A program made the translations under genes and the position numbers. A stretch of 64,000 nucleotides of DNA from contig NZ_JAIBHJ010000008.1 of the NCBI RefSeq assembly GCF_021278025.1, positions 1 through 64,000 of the forward strand. The letters run 5' to 3'. The notes under the pieces were generated by a model that worked only from the letters and a program-made list of their open reading frames with translations, ran no database searches and was not told the origin of the DNA. This document shows, in pieces, positions 54,864 to 64,000 of the stretch; positions within the stretch are counted from its first letter, which is position 1; every line of letters begins with the position of its first letter. The DNA comes from Motilimonas sp. E26. Its GTDB lineage: Bacteria > Pseudomonadota > Gammaproteobacteria > Enterobacterales > CBDFNC01.

Positions 54864-57113
54864 TTAAACAGTTTGCGGCTTTTGCTTAACTGGACTTAAC
54901 TTGGTCTTTTCGGCATAACCGTAATATTCATGATAATTACCATGACCGCCGTACTTAGCTGCTTTTTTAAGATTTAGGCGATTAAGAATAACACCATCAA
55001 TTTTGATTCCTTGCTGCACAAGCTTAGCCAAAGTTTGCTTAACCACACCAGTACGAGTGTGCTCTGCACGTGTTACTAAAATACAAGAATCCACCTTTTG
55101 TGACAGCAAATAAGCATCACTTACCGCCAAACAAGGAGGGGTGTCTAACACTATTTTTGAATAACGTTGCTTGAGCTTATCGAGTAGCATAGTAAAACGC
55201 TCAGATGCGAGTAGTTCTTGTGGGTTTGATGGCACTAAACCAGCGGACAATATATCCAACCCAGAAACCTCATCTTTAACCAAACACTCTTCAAATGTAT
55301 GAGTTCCAGCTATCAAGTTAGCCAACCCTGGCTGCGCAGCCGATAGCTCAAAACGGCGACCAATCGTAGGTCTACGTAAATCACAATCAATAAGAATGGT
55401 TTTTTCCAGTTGCGCTAAACCAAAAGCTAAGTTAATGGCCGAAGTCGTTTTACCTTCATTTGGCTCCGACGAGGTCACAATCACAGACTGATTATCATTA
55501 TTCATATTCGACAACATATAACTGGTTCGAATGGTACGCACCCCTTCAGAAAACGCACGTTGCTTTTCATCATAATACAGGTAGGTAGAAACCTTGTTTT
55601 TCTTCGCTTTCACCAACGGTAATACGCCCAGTAGGCTGACCCCTAAAGTGCTTTCAACTTGCTTAGCACTAACAAACGTATCATTTAACGCTTCTAAGAC
55701 AAAAGCCACGACACAAGCAAAACCAAAAGACACGACAAAAGCCATAACAATAATTAACTTTCGATTTGGAGCACTTGGTAATAAAGGAGGGTGAGCCTCA
55801 TCAGTAAATCGCGCAATGGTTGAGCCAAAATCACTAGAAGCCGATGTCTCTTTATAGCGATTTAGAAATAGATCATACAGCTGTTTATTTGAGTCAACTT
55901 CGCGCTGAAACTCTGAGTATTTGGCAGTTTTAACCGTCAGGTCTTGAAACTCTGCTTTACGGCTTTCAATTTCACTGCGAATGCTATTTTCAGCCTGTCT
56001 AGCCGCGGTCACTTCCGAACCGATCCCTTTAACCAACTGGCGTAATTCACGATCCAAGTTGACTTTAGCACTTGCCAATTCAGCCTCTGCTGCTTTCATT
56101 TTCGGATGCTTCGGACCATAACGCTTCGTCAAGTCTGAAATTTTACGCTCAGCCTCTGAAACCGCCAATTTGACATCACGAATGACAGGATGATTGCTAA
56201 TTTCAGGAATTGCTGATACTTGCGTAACATTTCGTGTGCTGCTTTGCGCTAAATTATATAAAGATTCAGCGGCAACACGGCGATCTCTCGCAATATTTAA
56301 CTGTGAAGTGAGCTCATTCAATTCTTGAGATGCAAGCCCGCCAACACCAGCAATATCAACTAACCCCTCCTGTTTTAAGAAGTTTTGTAATTTAGATTCT
56401 GACGCCTGTAATTCAGCTTTTAACGTAGCAAGACGGTCATTCAGCCAACCAGAAGCTTTATTGGCAACTTGCAACGTTGCATCTAAATTACTTTCTATAT
56501 AAACATTACCTACTTCATTAGCAATCTGAGCTGCCAATTCAGGGCTAAAACTATTAAAGGTGATATCCACTAACTGCGTTTTACGTACTGGCGCAATAGA
56601 GAGATTTTGCTTAAATTGCCCCAATACTCGTTGCTCTAAACGATATATATTTTCTTCAGTGGATAACTCATTCACTGTGTTTGGCGCTTTATTTAAGAAT
56701 GGCAGCAAATTAGATATTGCTGCCGAAAAATCGAATTGCTTTTCTTTTTCCGCCAACTCGGGGTTAAACTCAGGATGATTAATAAGATCCATCTTTCTAA
56801 TCACAGCTAAAGCAATACTGTCTGATTTTAAAATTTCAAACTGAGTATAAAAGTATTCATTAATCCGCGTATCTAAGCCATATACTTCTTCAACGGACAC
56901 AGCTTTTGCTTGTTTCGATTCAATTAATAACGTTGCCGTTGCGGTATAAATCGAAGGTTTAGACTTCGCAACAAAACTAGCAGCAACCGTCACAATGAGT
57001 GAAAAAAACAAAATACTCCATTTATACTTTAACAACGTTAACCAAATTTGTTTAATATCGATCAACTGTTCCATTTGAGGCTTGTCTGCCGCAGCAGATA
57101 CTTTCTGTTCCAT
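54864..57113 (-). CDS. Polysaccharide co-polymerase/tyrosine autokinase (Wzc, VpsO-like)
   Basis: A 749 aa inner-membrane protein. The N-terminus has a Wzz chain-length domain between two membrane segments (about 31-50 and 430-452) with a long coiled coil. The C-terminus is a BY-kinase: Walker A SSEPNEGKTT, Walker A' LIDCDLRRP, Walker B VLDTPP, and a Tyr-rich tail (YGGHGNYHEYYGYAE) that is autophosphorylated. It controls polymer length with the phosphatase CpsB. The position equals vpsO in the V. cholerae vps-II cluster. Confidence 0.93.
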   Translation of the reverse strand: MEQKVSAAADKPQMEQLIDIKQIWLTLLKYKWSILFFSLIVTVAASFVAKSKPSIYTATATLLIESKQAKAVSVEEVYGLDTRINEYFYTQFEILKSDSIALAVIRKMDLINHPEFNPELAEKEKQFDFSAAISNLLPFLNKAPNTVNELSTEENIYRLEQRVLGQFKQNLSIAPVRKTQLVDITFNSFSPELAAQIANEVGNVYIESNLDATLQVANKASGWLNDRLATLKAELQASESKLQNFLKQEGLVDIAGVGGLASQELNELTSQLNIARDRRVAAESLYNLAQSSTRNVTQVSAIPEISNHPVIRDVKLAVSEAERKISDLTKRYGPKHPKMKAAEAELASAKVNLDRELRQLVKGIGSEVTAARQAENSIRSEIESRKAEFQDLTVKTAKYSEFQREVDSNKQLYDLFLNRYKETSASSDFGSTIARFTDEAHPPLLPSAPNRKLIIVMAFVVSFGFACVVAFVLEALNDTFVSAKQVESTLGVSLLGVLPLVKAKKNKVSTYLYYDEKQRAFSEGVRTIRTSYMLSNMNNDNQSVIVTSSEPNEGKTTSAINLAFGLAQLEKTILIDCDLRRPTIGRRFELSAAQPGLANLIAGTHTFEECLVKDEVSGLDILSAGLVPSNPQELLASERFTMLLDKLKQRYSKIVLDTPPCLAVSDAYLLSQKVDSCILVTRAEHTRTGVVKQTLAKLVQQGIKIDGVILNRLNLKKAAKYGGHGNYHEYYGYAEKTKLSPVKQKPQTV

Positions 57114-57133
57114 TTGATTTGACCTGCTTAAAT

Positions 57134-57670
57134 TTAAAAGAAGCTTTGTTCTATGGTAACAATGTCACCAGGCATGATGTTGGTATCTAACTCGACGGGT
57201 TTAGGCTTTTGATCAGGTAAGTCACTGCTAGAAACATAAATATTACTTTTCGATGCTCGCGGAGTAAAACCACCAGCCAAAGCAACAGCTTTATTGACCG
57301 TTAATCCCGGCTGAAAAGCATAGCCTCCCGGTTGTTTTACTTCACCATTGATAAAAAATGGGCGATATTCAACAATACTGACATGTACACTAGGATTAAT
57401 GAGGTAATCCCCTTCTAATCCCTTTTGAATAATATCTTTTAGCTTTTCTATCGTTAAACCTTTAACCGTAATTTGCCCTAAGAAAGGGTAGTTAATCCGG
57501 CCACTATCACTTAACAAGGTTTCCATAGTAAGCTCTTCTTCACCGTAAACGAGAATAGAAATAGTATCTCCCGCCCCCAGCTTGTATGTTGCATCAAAGT
57601 TGTTTGCTTGCGCCTGTAAAGCAAAAAGCATTACCAGCCCCGATAGAAAAAACGAAAAGAATACTTTCAT
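57134..57670 (-). CDS. Outer-membrane polysaccharide export protein, short OPX (VpsN-like)
   Basis: A 178 aa secreted protein with signal peptide (cut after ALQAQA, about residue 22), a Poly_export domain (YKLGAGDTISILVYGEE) and one SLBB domain (FFINGEVKQPGGYAFQPG). It lacks a lipobox and the C-terminal helix of Wza, so it belongs to the short export class and needs another outer-membrane pore, most likely the adjacent beta-barrel. It is 20 bases upstream of the kinase gene. Confidence 0.9.
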   Translation of the reverse strand: MKVFFSFFLSGLVMLFALQAQANNFDATYKLGAGDTISILVYGEEELTMETLLSDSGRINYPFLGQITVKGLTIEKLKDIIQKGLEGDYLINPSVHVSIVEYRPFFINGEVKQPGGYAFQPGLTVNKAVALAGGFTPRASKSNIYVSSSDLPDQKPKPVELDTNIMPGDIVTIEQSFF

Positions 57671-57675
57671 TATTG

Positions 57676-58881
57676 TTACATCACCATATTTACAGAAATA
57701 GAGAACACGTTCTTGTCATAACCGATATTAGCTGCGGTTGAATCTTTCTGGGTAACTCGATAGCCTAAGCCGATCTGTAGCCAACGGCGAAGGTCGTAGT
57801 TAAGCGAAATTTGATATTCATCAGTATCATCTTTGCGAGCTGAACCACTATAATCATCCTGAATGTATGACCAGCTCACGTTACTCGATAGACGCTCTAA
57901 CCAGTAATGTTGCCAAGCGGCTAGATAATATAGCTCTTCAATGTAATCACCAAATTGATCGGGATCTTTCGCTTTATAACGTGTAGCAAAATCAAACTTA
58001 GAATATTCTTTGGCTTGCCAAGTTAGGCCAACATCCCAACTAAAACCATCAAAAGACTCACGGTTCGACGTTTTAAAATCTTTGTTTTGGTAACCAACTT
58101 TAGCTACACCCGTTATCGTTGCTGTCGTATCCCAAGTCGTTCCAATATACGCGAAATGGTCGTCAGAGTCCCGAGAGATGCCTGTAGTATCAACAGCATC
58201 ATAACGTTTATCATTTTTCAACAACTCAAATATCAAACTAGTTTTAGGGGCTACGCGGTAATAAAAAGCACCGCCATAGCGCATCTCATCAAAATCACGG
58301 AACTGTGTGATACCGCGGAAGTTGCTGTAGCTTTTGTCAAAATAGCCTAAGTTAAACTGCAAACGCCCGGTCGCATCCATGCCGCCAAAACCATAATGGG
58401 CATTGGCATAATTAGTCTTGTAACGAATAACCTCATCAAGTGCGTTACCAGCACCATCTGAGATACCCGTACCACGCTCTTCATGCGTAGCGTTAAAGTT
58501 GTAAAGCAAGCCAGCACGGTTTCGCTCGTTAAACTCCCAATTACCACTTAAACGTAATAAGTGGTCGGTGTAATCATCATTATGCGAACTGAAATAGTTA
58601 CCTTGGCTTAAGCGATAAAGCAAAATATATTCATTATTGCCAGGGTTCATTTTAACCATTACACCAGGATCAATCACGTTAGCCCAGGAGCTTTTTTCAT
58701 TACGCCCCACATTAGCTACGTTATCATCATGCTTTAACTCAACATTAACAAAAGGCAACACCTCAATCCCGCTTTCCGTTACATAAGGATTTGGAGTTAC
58801 CTCTGCCATGACAGATGCTGAAGTCAAGGCTGCTAAGCTAAAGCAAACCGATGACATTTTTACTATCGGATGTAATTTCAT
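57676..58881 (-). CDS. Outer-membrane beta-barrel, exopolysaccharide export (VpsM-like)
   Basis: A 401 aa protein with signal peptide (cut after SVMA, about residue 26). The body has alternating aromatic strands with short turns, ending with a Met/aromatic strand (FSISVNMVM), typical of an outer-membrane barrel of the BBP2 group. In the vps-like order it pairs with the short export protein five bases downstream and likely forms the outer pore. Confidence 0.88.
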   Translation of the reverse strand: MKLHPIVKMSSVCFSLAALTSASVMAEVTPNPYVTESGIEVLPFVNVELKHDDNVANVGRNEKSSWANVIDPGVMVKMNPGNNEYILLYRLSQGNYFSSHNDDYTDHLLRLSGNWEFNERNRAGLLYNFNATHEERGTGISDGAGNALDEVIRYKTNYANAHYGFGGMDATGRLQFNLGYFDKSYSNFRGITQFRDFDEMRYGGAFYYRVAPKTSLIFELLKNDKRYDAVDTTGISRDSDDHFAYIGTTWDTTATITGVAKVGYQNKDFKTSNRESFDGFSWDVGLTWQAKEYSKFDFATRYKAKDPDQFGDYIEELYYLAAWQHYWLERLSSNVSWSYIQDDYSGSARKDDTDEYQISLNYDLRRWLQIGLGYRVTQKDSTAANIGYDKNVFSISVNMVM

Positions 58882-58889
58882 CTATATTT

Positions 58890-60290
58890 TTAGTAAGCTG
58901 TTTTGCTTACAAATCCTTTAAAAATAGTTAAAAACACAATTTTAATATCCAACCACAGTGACCAACGATGGATATAGTCAAGGTCAAATTGAACTCGTTT
59001 CTCCATTTTATCTAACGTATCCGTCTCACCACGCCAACCATTAATTTGCGCCCAACCAGTGATACCCGGCTTCACCTTATGACGCAGCATATAGCGCTCA
59101 ACCAAAACACGATATTCTTCATTATGGGCAACGGCATGCGGCCTTGGCCCAACAATTGACATAGAGCCCTGTAATACATTAATAAACTGTGGCAGTTCGT
59201 CCAAAGAAGTACGGCGAAGAAAGCTTCCCAGAGGTGTTACGCGAGGGTCATTTTTAGTTGCTTGTACAACTTTTTCGCCATTGTCCATAGTTGACATAGA
59301 ACGAAACTTCCAAACTTTAATTTTCCGGCCATCTAAACCATAGCGATATTGCTTGAAGATGATTGGGCCGGGTGACGTTATCTTTACTGCAGCAGCAATA
59401 GCAACCAATAAAGGTGAAATTAAGGCTAAAATCATACTTGAGAGAACAATGTCTTCAAGACGTTTTATCCAACTAGTTAAACCGTTAAACGGAGTATCAA
59501 ATACACTGAGAGTGTGAATATCACCAACAGAATCCCAACGCGAGTGCAACAGGTTATAGGTAAAGAAGTCAGGCACTAAATATGTACAAGCAGTGGTATC
59601 GGCAAATTCTGATAAGAGATGCGCAATTCGGTCTTTAGCGTGCATAGGTAATGCAATATACACTCGCTCAATGGTACCTTTTTTCGCCAGCTTTAAAGCT
59701 CTTTCGGCATTGCCGCGTAGACGAGCAGGTAGCTCTTTATCTAACCTACTGGTATCCCTATCGTCATAGAAGCCCAACACTTTAACGCCTATTTCAGGAT
59801 GGCGTTGCAGATTATGAACCAAAGAAATAGCTTGAGGGGTAACGCCTATCACCACAGCATTACGAACGTTTAAACCTTTACGGCGAATTTGCGCGCGATA
59901 GAAACGCAACACCACTCGCCATGTAAGCAAACCACTCCACGTAATTAAAAACCACCAGCCAATAACTAAGCGTGAGTAGTCGATGCCTAACTTAGAGAAG
60001 TAAGCCAGCAACATAAGTAAGGAGCAAACAATCGCCCAACTGAGTGTAGTGAGCATCGCTAGGTAGCTAAAGTTACTGCCTCGCCATGAACGATATAAAT
60101 CAACGCTTTCAGACGTGATTGTAAATCCAACTGTTGCTAAAAGCGCCACCGCAACATAATGAACATTAAACCCCTGTTCATGTAGAGATAAAGAAATAAT
60201 CAAGGCGAGGGAAATCACCACGATATCAACCAGACGATAAAAAAAACTAGATGATTTACCAAGTGTTCGTATATGGCCTTGTGCGCCCAT
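58890..60290 (-). CDS. Undecaprenyl-phosphate glucose-type phosphotransferase (WcaJ/VpsL-like)
   Basis: A 466 aa initiating sugar-phosphate transferase that loads the lipid carrier. Four N-terminal membrane segments, a CoA-binding-like domain (AVVIGVTPQAISLV), then the transferase core starting KRLEDIVLSS and containing KITSPGPIIFKQ, KVWKFRSM and SLDELPQFINVLQGSMSIVGPRP. It heads the operon with the OPX, barrel and kinase genes. Glucose is probable because VpsL and WcaJ use it, but the sugar is not proved. Confidence 0.93.
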   Translation of the reverse strand: MGAQGHIRTLGKSSSFFYRLVDIVVISLALIISLSLHEQGFNVHYVAVALLATVGFTITSESVDLYRSWRGSNFSYLAMLTTLSWAIVCSLLMLLAYFSKLGIDYSRLVIGWWFLITWSGLLTWRVVLRFYRAQIRRKGLNVRNAVVIGVTPQAISLVHNLQRHPEIGVKVLGFYDDRDTSRLDKELPARLRGNAERALKLAKKGTIERVYIALPMHAKDRIAHLLSEFADTTACTYLVPDFFTYNLLHSRWDSVGDIHTLSVFDTPFNGLTSWIKRLEDIVLSSMILALISPLLVAIAAAVKITSPGPIIFKQYRYGLDGRKIKVWKFRSMSTMDNGEKVVQATKNDPRVTPLGSFLRRTSLDELPQFINVLQGSMSIVGPRPHAVAHNEEYRVLVERYMLRHKVKPGITGWAQINGWRGETDTLDKMEKRVQFDLDYIHRWSLWLDIKIVFLTIFKGFVSKTAY

Positions 60291-61272
60291 TTTTATAATC
60301 CTTTATAACAAGATACCTTCACAACACGTGAAAAAAATTCATATTCTTGAGAGAGCGTACAGCAATAAGTTGTCTTTTTTGTTGCAGTGCTTTGTGAGGT
60401 GCATTTATTTTTCGTTCTAACTTTCCAATCAAAATATGGTTTTGTTAGCATTTTTTGAAACCGCTATACTAATCAACTTGACAGCATTGCTCAAGGCGTT
60501 TTTGTTATAAATTCACAAATTTTATACTTATGCATGACACACTTTAAACCTCTAGTAACACAATCAGTCAATTATGATAAATTCGCTTGCCAATTAGATG
60601 TTATTAACGTTAATCGATTCATGCTATCCCACACATTTTGCCAATGCTGAGCATCACCATATTTACTGAAGTGGCATGACCTGCCATAGATATCAACCAG
60701 CTTATTTACACCGATTCTGCTTCAAGAAATTAATAGCCATCATGATAACGAAGCTGAACTATGTGTCAAAAATCGAAAAAAAGACCAAATAAAGTCAAAA
60801 ATAACAATAAGATAAGATAGGGCAAGCCAGATTGTTACATATTTTTTACAAGCATATAAAACTTGCTGACGATATTAAGCATTAGAAAAAGATGGCAATT
60901 AGCCACGTATCCCTAGAGTGTGTTGATGGTGAGAATGTCTCTATTGCGAAATATCCCCCGCTCAACAGGCTGAGCATCACTCAAAATAACAGACCTATGA
61001 TGTACGCCAAAGCTCTCGAATATAATCAAGCTAATATGGTGGTCACTTACATTCCAAGCCTAGGTACCCCCCCTTTGATGCTAGATAATATAAATCGTGA
61101 TATCGTAGGTGCAAAGCAACGTCTGCACCTAAAACCAATCCCTAACTTTTAATGGCCAAGGTTGATGAATGACAAAGCACAAGGTTTCGGGAACTAGGTC
61201 AAAAAAAGTAGAGGATTAGCCCCTTGGGTGAAACTTATTAAACGGATTGAACAAGGTCAATAGAGAATAAAT
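60291..61272. other. Long divergent intergenic region
   Basis: This 982-base AT-rich region separates the exopolysaccharide operon from the LapD-like gene and should carry its regulated promoters. One frame (60892-61152, 86 codons) starts ATGGCAATTAGC without a good ribosome site and has no recognised family; I do not call it a gene. I found no clear JUMPstart, RNA gene or repeat. Confidence 0.45.
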
Positions 61273-63183
61273 ATGAGCTTATTTGCCCGCCTTAACGGCA
61301 TGCTATTTGGTGTTATATTAATGTGCTTTTTGAGCAATTTAATTACTAACATTCAAGAAAGCCAAAATTACCTTGAAGAGCAATTAGACTCACACAGCCA
61401 AGATGCAGCAACGTCACTGGGGCTGTCTTTAAGCAATATCATTGGGCTTGAAGATATTGCCATGCTAGAGACCACTGTTAATAGTATCTTTGATTCTGGT
61501 TACTATCATTCCATTAAGCTGTACAAAATTGATGGCACACCACTGGTGATCAGAGAGTATCCGACTCAAGTGGAAGGCATCCCAAACTGGTTTATTTCAC
61601 TCTTTCCATTAAACCCACCAACCAATCAAACTGAAATCAATGATGGTTGGCGTATTGTCGCCACCATGAAAATTCAAAGTAACCCAGGTTTGGCTTACTA
61701 TCAGTTATGGCAAATGGCCAGTAATACTTTTATTTCATCCGGTATCATCTTTGTTTTGGCGCTCATTACGGGCTGGTTTTTACTGCGTATCATTTTACGT
61801 CCTTTAAACGCCATGGAAGCAAAAGCCAATGCAATTGCCGACAAAGACTTTAGCCCTATCTCGATGCTACCCAAAGCGCGAGAATTGCGCGTAGTGGTAG
61901 ATGCATTTAATCGCATGGCTGCAGCATTGAAACGTAACTTTGATGAAGTTTCGACCTACGCAGAAAAAATGCGCCAACAAGCATTTATGGACATTTTGAC
62001 TGGATTTGGTAACAAACGTAGCTTTATGTCAAAGCTGGCACTGGAGTTAGAATCAAAAAAGAGCGGCAACAGCGGCCTAGTAGGACTCTTTCAGCTACAG
62101 GGTTTGCAAGCACTAAATGAACAACACGGTTACCAAGAAGCCGATCGCCACCTAAAAGCCCTATCAATGAAATTAAAGCAGAGCTTCAGTGAGTATCCAC
62201 ACTCATCTTTTTTCCGTTTGCAAGGGGCGGAATTTGCAGTGATTATGCCCAACACTGATATTGGCATTTTGGAGCAAATTCAACCGCTACTCAACCAGGC
62301 TTTAAAACAAGCCAATACCAAAGTGGCAGGCGCTTTTGTGCGCTATCAAGAAGGTCAACAATGCGGTGAAGTATTGGCTCAGCTAGACAATCAAATCAGT
62401 CACTCACTACAAAATGGCTGCCAGATCAGCGTAGCCAGTGACGAACGTCAAGCAACCCAACGAACAGATTGGCGAGGTGTTATTGAAAACATCTTAGCTC
62501 ATCAACGTATTCATCTCGTTTTCCAGCCCATTATTGATAAAAACAAACAAGTACTTTATTACGAAACTTTGACGCGTTTTGTTGATGAGCAAGGCAAACC
62601 ACTCAATACCGGTGATGTTTTCTCAGCGGCTAATCGCATTAATAAAACCATGGCGCTAGATAAAGCCATTTTTCTTCAAGTACTAAACACATTAAAGCAA
62701 TCTAGCCAAGTCAGTCTTTCTATTAATCTAGCTGGTAGTTCACTAGCCGATGAAGGCTTTCAAGAGTTTATTTTTAATGAACTAAAACAAGAAGCTAAGT
62801 TGGCAAGCAGGCTAATAATGGAAGTCAGCGAAACCAGTGCCAATCACTTTCTTGTTGCCCTAAAAGCATTAGTTGTCGGCCTGAAGCAGTCAGGAGCGGC
62901 GCTCTCAATTGATCGGTTTGGTACTAGCTTCACCTCGTTTAGTTATATTCAGTCCCTCAAGCCTGACTATCTCAAAATTGACGGCAGCTATATTCGCCAA
63001 TTAGAGCAACATAAAGATAATCAGTTCTTTTTGAAAACCTTAGTTCAAATAGCCCACGGTATTGACACTAAGGTAGTTGCGGAACACATTGAAACTCAAG
63101 CAGAATTGGATACAGCGCAAGAGCTGTTAGTTGATGGCTTCCAGGGCTACCTAGTAGCTAAACCGGGAGCATTGACGAATTAA
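61273..63183 (+). CDS. LapD-like c-di-GMP receptor (degenerate GGDEF-EAL)
   Basis: A 636 aa inner-membrane protein: membrane segment (about 9-28), a LapD/MoxY-type periplasmic domain (LDSHSQDAATSLGLSLS, GWRIVATMKIQSNPGLAYYQLW), a second segment (about 152-174), HAMP, degenerate GGDEF (LQGAEFAVI) and degenerate EAL (YYETLTRF; DRFGTS in place of DDFG). These changes suggest no cyclase or diesterase activity. LapD binds c-di-GMP and holds the protease LapG, keeping a surface adhesin. No lapG or adhesin gene is in the window. Confidence 0.85.
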   Translation: MSLFARLNGMLFGVILMCFLSNLITNIQESQNYLEEQLDSHSQDAATSLGLSLSNIIGLEDIAMLETTVNSIFDSGYYHSIKLYKIDGTPLVIREYPTQVEGIPNWFISLFPLNPPTNQTEINDGWRIVATMKIQSNPGLAYYQLWQMASNTFISSGIIFVLALITGWFLLRIILRPLNAMEAKANAIADKDFSPISMLPKARELRVVVDAFNRMAAALKRNFDEVSTYAEKMRQQAFMDILTGFGNKRSFMSKLALELESKKSGNSGLVGLFQLQGLQALNEQHGYQEADRHLKALSMKLKQSFSEYPHSSFFRLQGAEFAVIMPNTDIGILEQIQPLLNQALKQANTKVAGAFVRYQEGQQCGEVLAQLDNQISHSLQNGCQISVASDERQATQRTDWRGVIENILAHQRIHLVFQPIIDKNKQVLYYETLTRFVDEQGKPLNTGDVFSAANRINKTMALDKAIFLQVLNTLKQSSQVSLSINLAGSSLADEGFQEFIFNELKQEAKLASRLIMEVSETSANHFLVALKALVVGLKQSGAALSIDRFGTSFTSFSYIQSLKPDYLKIDGSYIRQLEQHKDNQFFLKTLVQIAHGIDTKVVAEHIETQAELDTAQELLVDGFQGYLVAKPGALTN

Positions 63184-63812
63184 TGATAGCTAAAAGCCTT
63201 GGGCTCCTATTGGCCAGTCTCTAAAACCATATTGCTAAATTTGTTACTTAAGGACAGTTGCAACAAGGCTGTGCATTCTCTTGCCTCAGCAATACAAGTA
63301 TCAGTTAAACCTTGGGCACGCACACGCAATATCTGGGCTTGGATGTTATGTGTCTGCCATAATATTTAGCTCGCGTATTATCGCAACAGCAGCACAGCGA
63401 CAATTGCTCTTAAAGCTGGCAATAATAGTGATATTAGCTGGCCCCCTCTGCAAGCCCAACGACTACTTACGGCCCTCCCTTTACTTAACTATAGCAATAT
63501 CGCAGCCTAGTTTGTCACAAATATAGAGCTGAAAAACATAAGAAAAGCACTATGAATTCATCAATTTAAACTAGTATAAACTGAAGGATTTACTAGAATA
63601 TGATGACAACCTTGGCGAATAGCAGGCTGTTTCACAACTTTAAGCTAAGCTGTACCCATAAGCAGTGAGTGAAATGTGGGCTTAAAGGGCAACGAAATGG
63701 ACAAGAATAAGCACTAATCGATGTTACTCGGTTAACGTCTACACAAGCGGGAGCTTCATAAGGAATAAAATAATGTTAGTATCTCAATCTAGCTACTCAA
63801 CTTAATAAGCAT
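63184..63812. other. Intergenic region before zur
   Basis: This 629-base region holds only a weak frame (63281-63526, 81 codons) of odd composition, without ribosome site, which I reject as a gene. A ten-codon frame at 63773-63805 is preceded by AAGGAATAAAATA and may be a leader of zur; it may equally be chance. No RNA gene or repeat was seen. Confidence 0.4.
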
Positions 63813-64000
63813 ATGCATAATAACCCCATAGATTTACTAAAGCGCGCTGAGCTTATCTGCCAAAAACGCAGTGTAAGGTTTACTCCGATCCGTCAGAAAG
63901 TGTTTAGCATTATGGCCGAGCAGCCCGGCTCAATTAGTGCCTATGATTTATTAGACAAATTACGCGAGACAGAGAAAAGTGCCAAGCCACCGACTATCTA
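63813..64000 (+). CDS. zur: Zinc uptake regulator Zur, N-terminal part
   Basis: The first 62 codons of a Fur-family repressor that controls zinc transport genes; the rest is beyond the window. LLKRAELICQKRSVRFTPIRQ and SAYDLLDKLRETEKSAKPPT match the start of E. coli Zur (…AQAEKICAQRNVRLTPQR, ISAYDLLDLLREAEPQAKPPT). The ATG at 63813 has a weak ribosome site. Confidence 0.9.
   Translation, partial: MHNNPIDLLKRAELICQKRSVRFTPIRQKVFSIMAEQPGSISAYDLLDKLRETEKSAKPPTI

Noticed and set aside
60478-60512. TTGACA … TATAAAT pair on the plus strand as a promoter for the LapD-like gene
   Set aside because: The spacing of 22 bases is too long for a sigma-70 promoter and the start lies nearly 800 bases from the gene.
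60892-61152. 86-codon frame between the exopolysaccharide operon and the LapD-like gene
   Set aside because: No Shine-Dalgarno match, no family, mixed composition; kept only as part of the intergenic entry.
63281-63526. 81-codon frame before zur
   Set aside because: No ribosome site and no recognisable domain; likely chance in a gene-poor stretch.

Overview
The window is a chromosomal segment of a marine-type gammaproteobacterium. The gene orders tRNA-Gly/orn-rsgA-psd-mscM, fruBKA-fruR, frdABCD, efp/epmB and a vpsLMNO-like exopolysaccharide block point to the Alteromonadales/Vibrionales side of the class. An Agarivorans- or Motilimonas-like organism is my best guess, made from protein resemblance only. 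Coding density is high, there is no phage or plasmid core, and I see no insertion sequence or CRISPR array.

Layout. 1-7.1 kb: the 5' part of a tRNA-Gly with its promoter and a decayed tRNA copy, then orn, rsgA, psd, an EamA transporter and a large mechanosensitive channel gene. 7.2-17.4 kb: a DASS anion symporter, a broken secreted-protein gene, a chemoreceptor, a soluble histidine kinase/response regulator pair, a eukaryotic-type S-adenosylmethionine decarboxylase, a DUF4404 gene and a diguanylate cyclase. 17.4-27.8 kb, mostly minus strand: epmA, an unassigned pair that includes a J-domain-like protein, the fructose PTS operon fruBKA with divergent fruR and FruR-type operators, and an overlapping gene pair for a substrate-binding protein and a diguanylate cyclase. 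28.2-31.8 kb: frdABCD, in which the 5' end of frdC lies behind a 90-91 bp tandem array repeating its own start region. 32-37.4 kb: a GAF protein, efp/epmB, small genes, a PilZ protein, DUF3087 and rluA. 37.8-52.8 kb: mostly single genes, namely a solute-binding protein, a cysteine-cluster protein, a frameshifted DUF2799 lipoprotein, a cytoplasmic GH84 enzyme, a nuclease lipoprotein, a HutG-like protein lacking two metal ligands, a SieB-like protein, a MOSC-reductase fusion, mgsA, aroG, metC, DUF3581 and cheV. 52.8-60.3 kb: an exopolysaccharide operon on the minus strand (initiating transferase, beta-barrel, export protein, tyrosine autokinase, galU, then cpsB) with a MITE-like repeat between galU and cpsB. 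61.3-64 kb: a LapD-like c-di-GMP receptor and the start of zur.

How the genes fit together. Several genes fit a motile/sessile lifestyle switch controlled by c-di-GMP: two GGDEF proteins, a PilZ protein, a LapD-like receptor, a chemoreceptor, CheV and the exopolysaccharide operon. EpmA (lysylation), EpmB (lysine 2,3-aminomutase) and EF-P form one translation-factor modification pathway split over two loci. Fumarate reductase, with a likely FNR box upstream, and fructose PTS uptake indicate facultative fermentative or anaerobic growth.

Points I would follow up first: the frdC leader repeat array, the HutG homologue with lost metal ligands, the eukaryotic-type AdoMet decarboxylase, the J-domain-like/His-tail gene pair, and three short genes (33, 56 and 58 codons).
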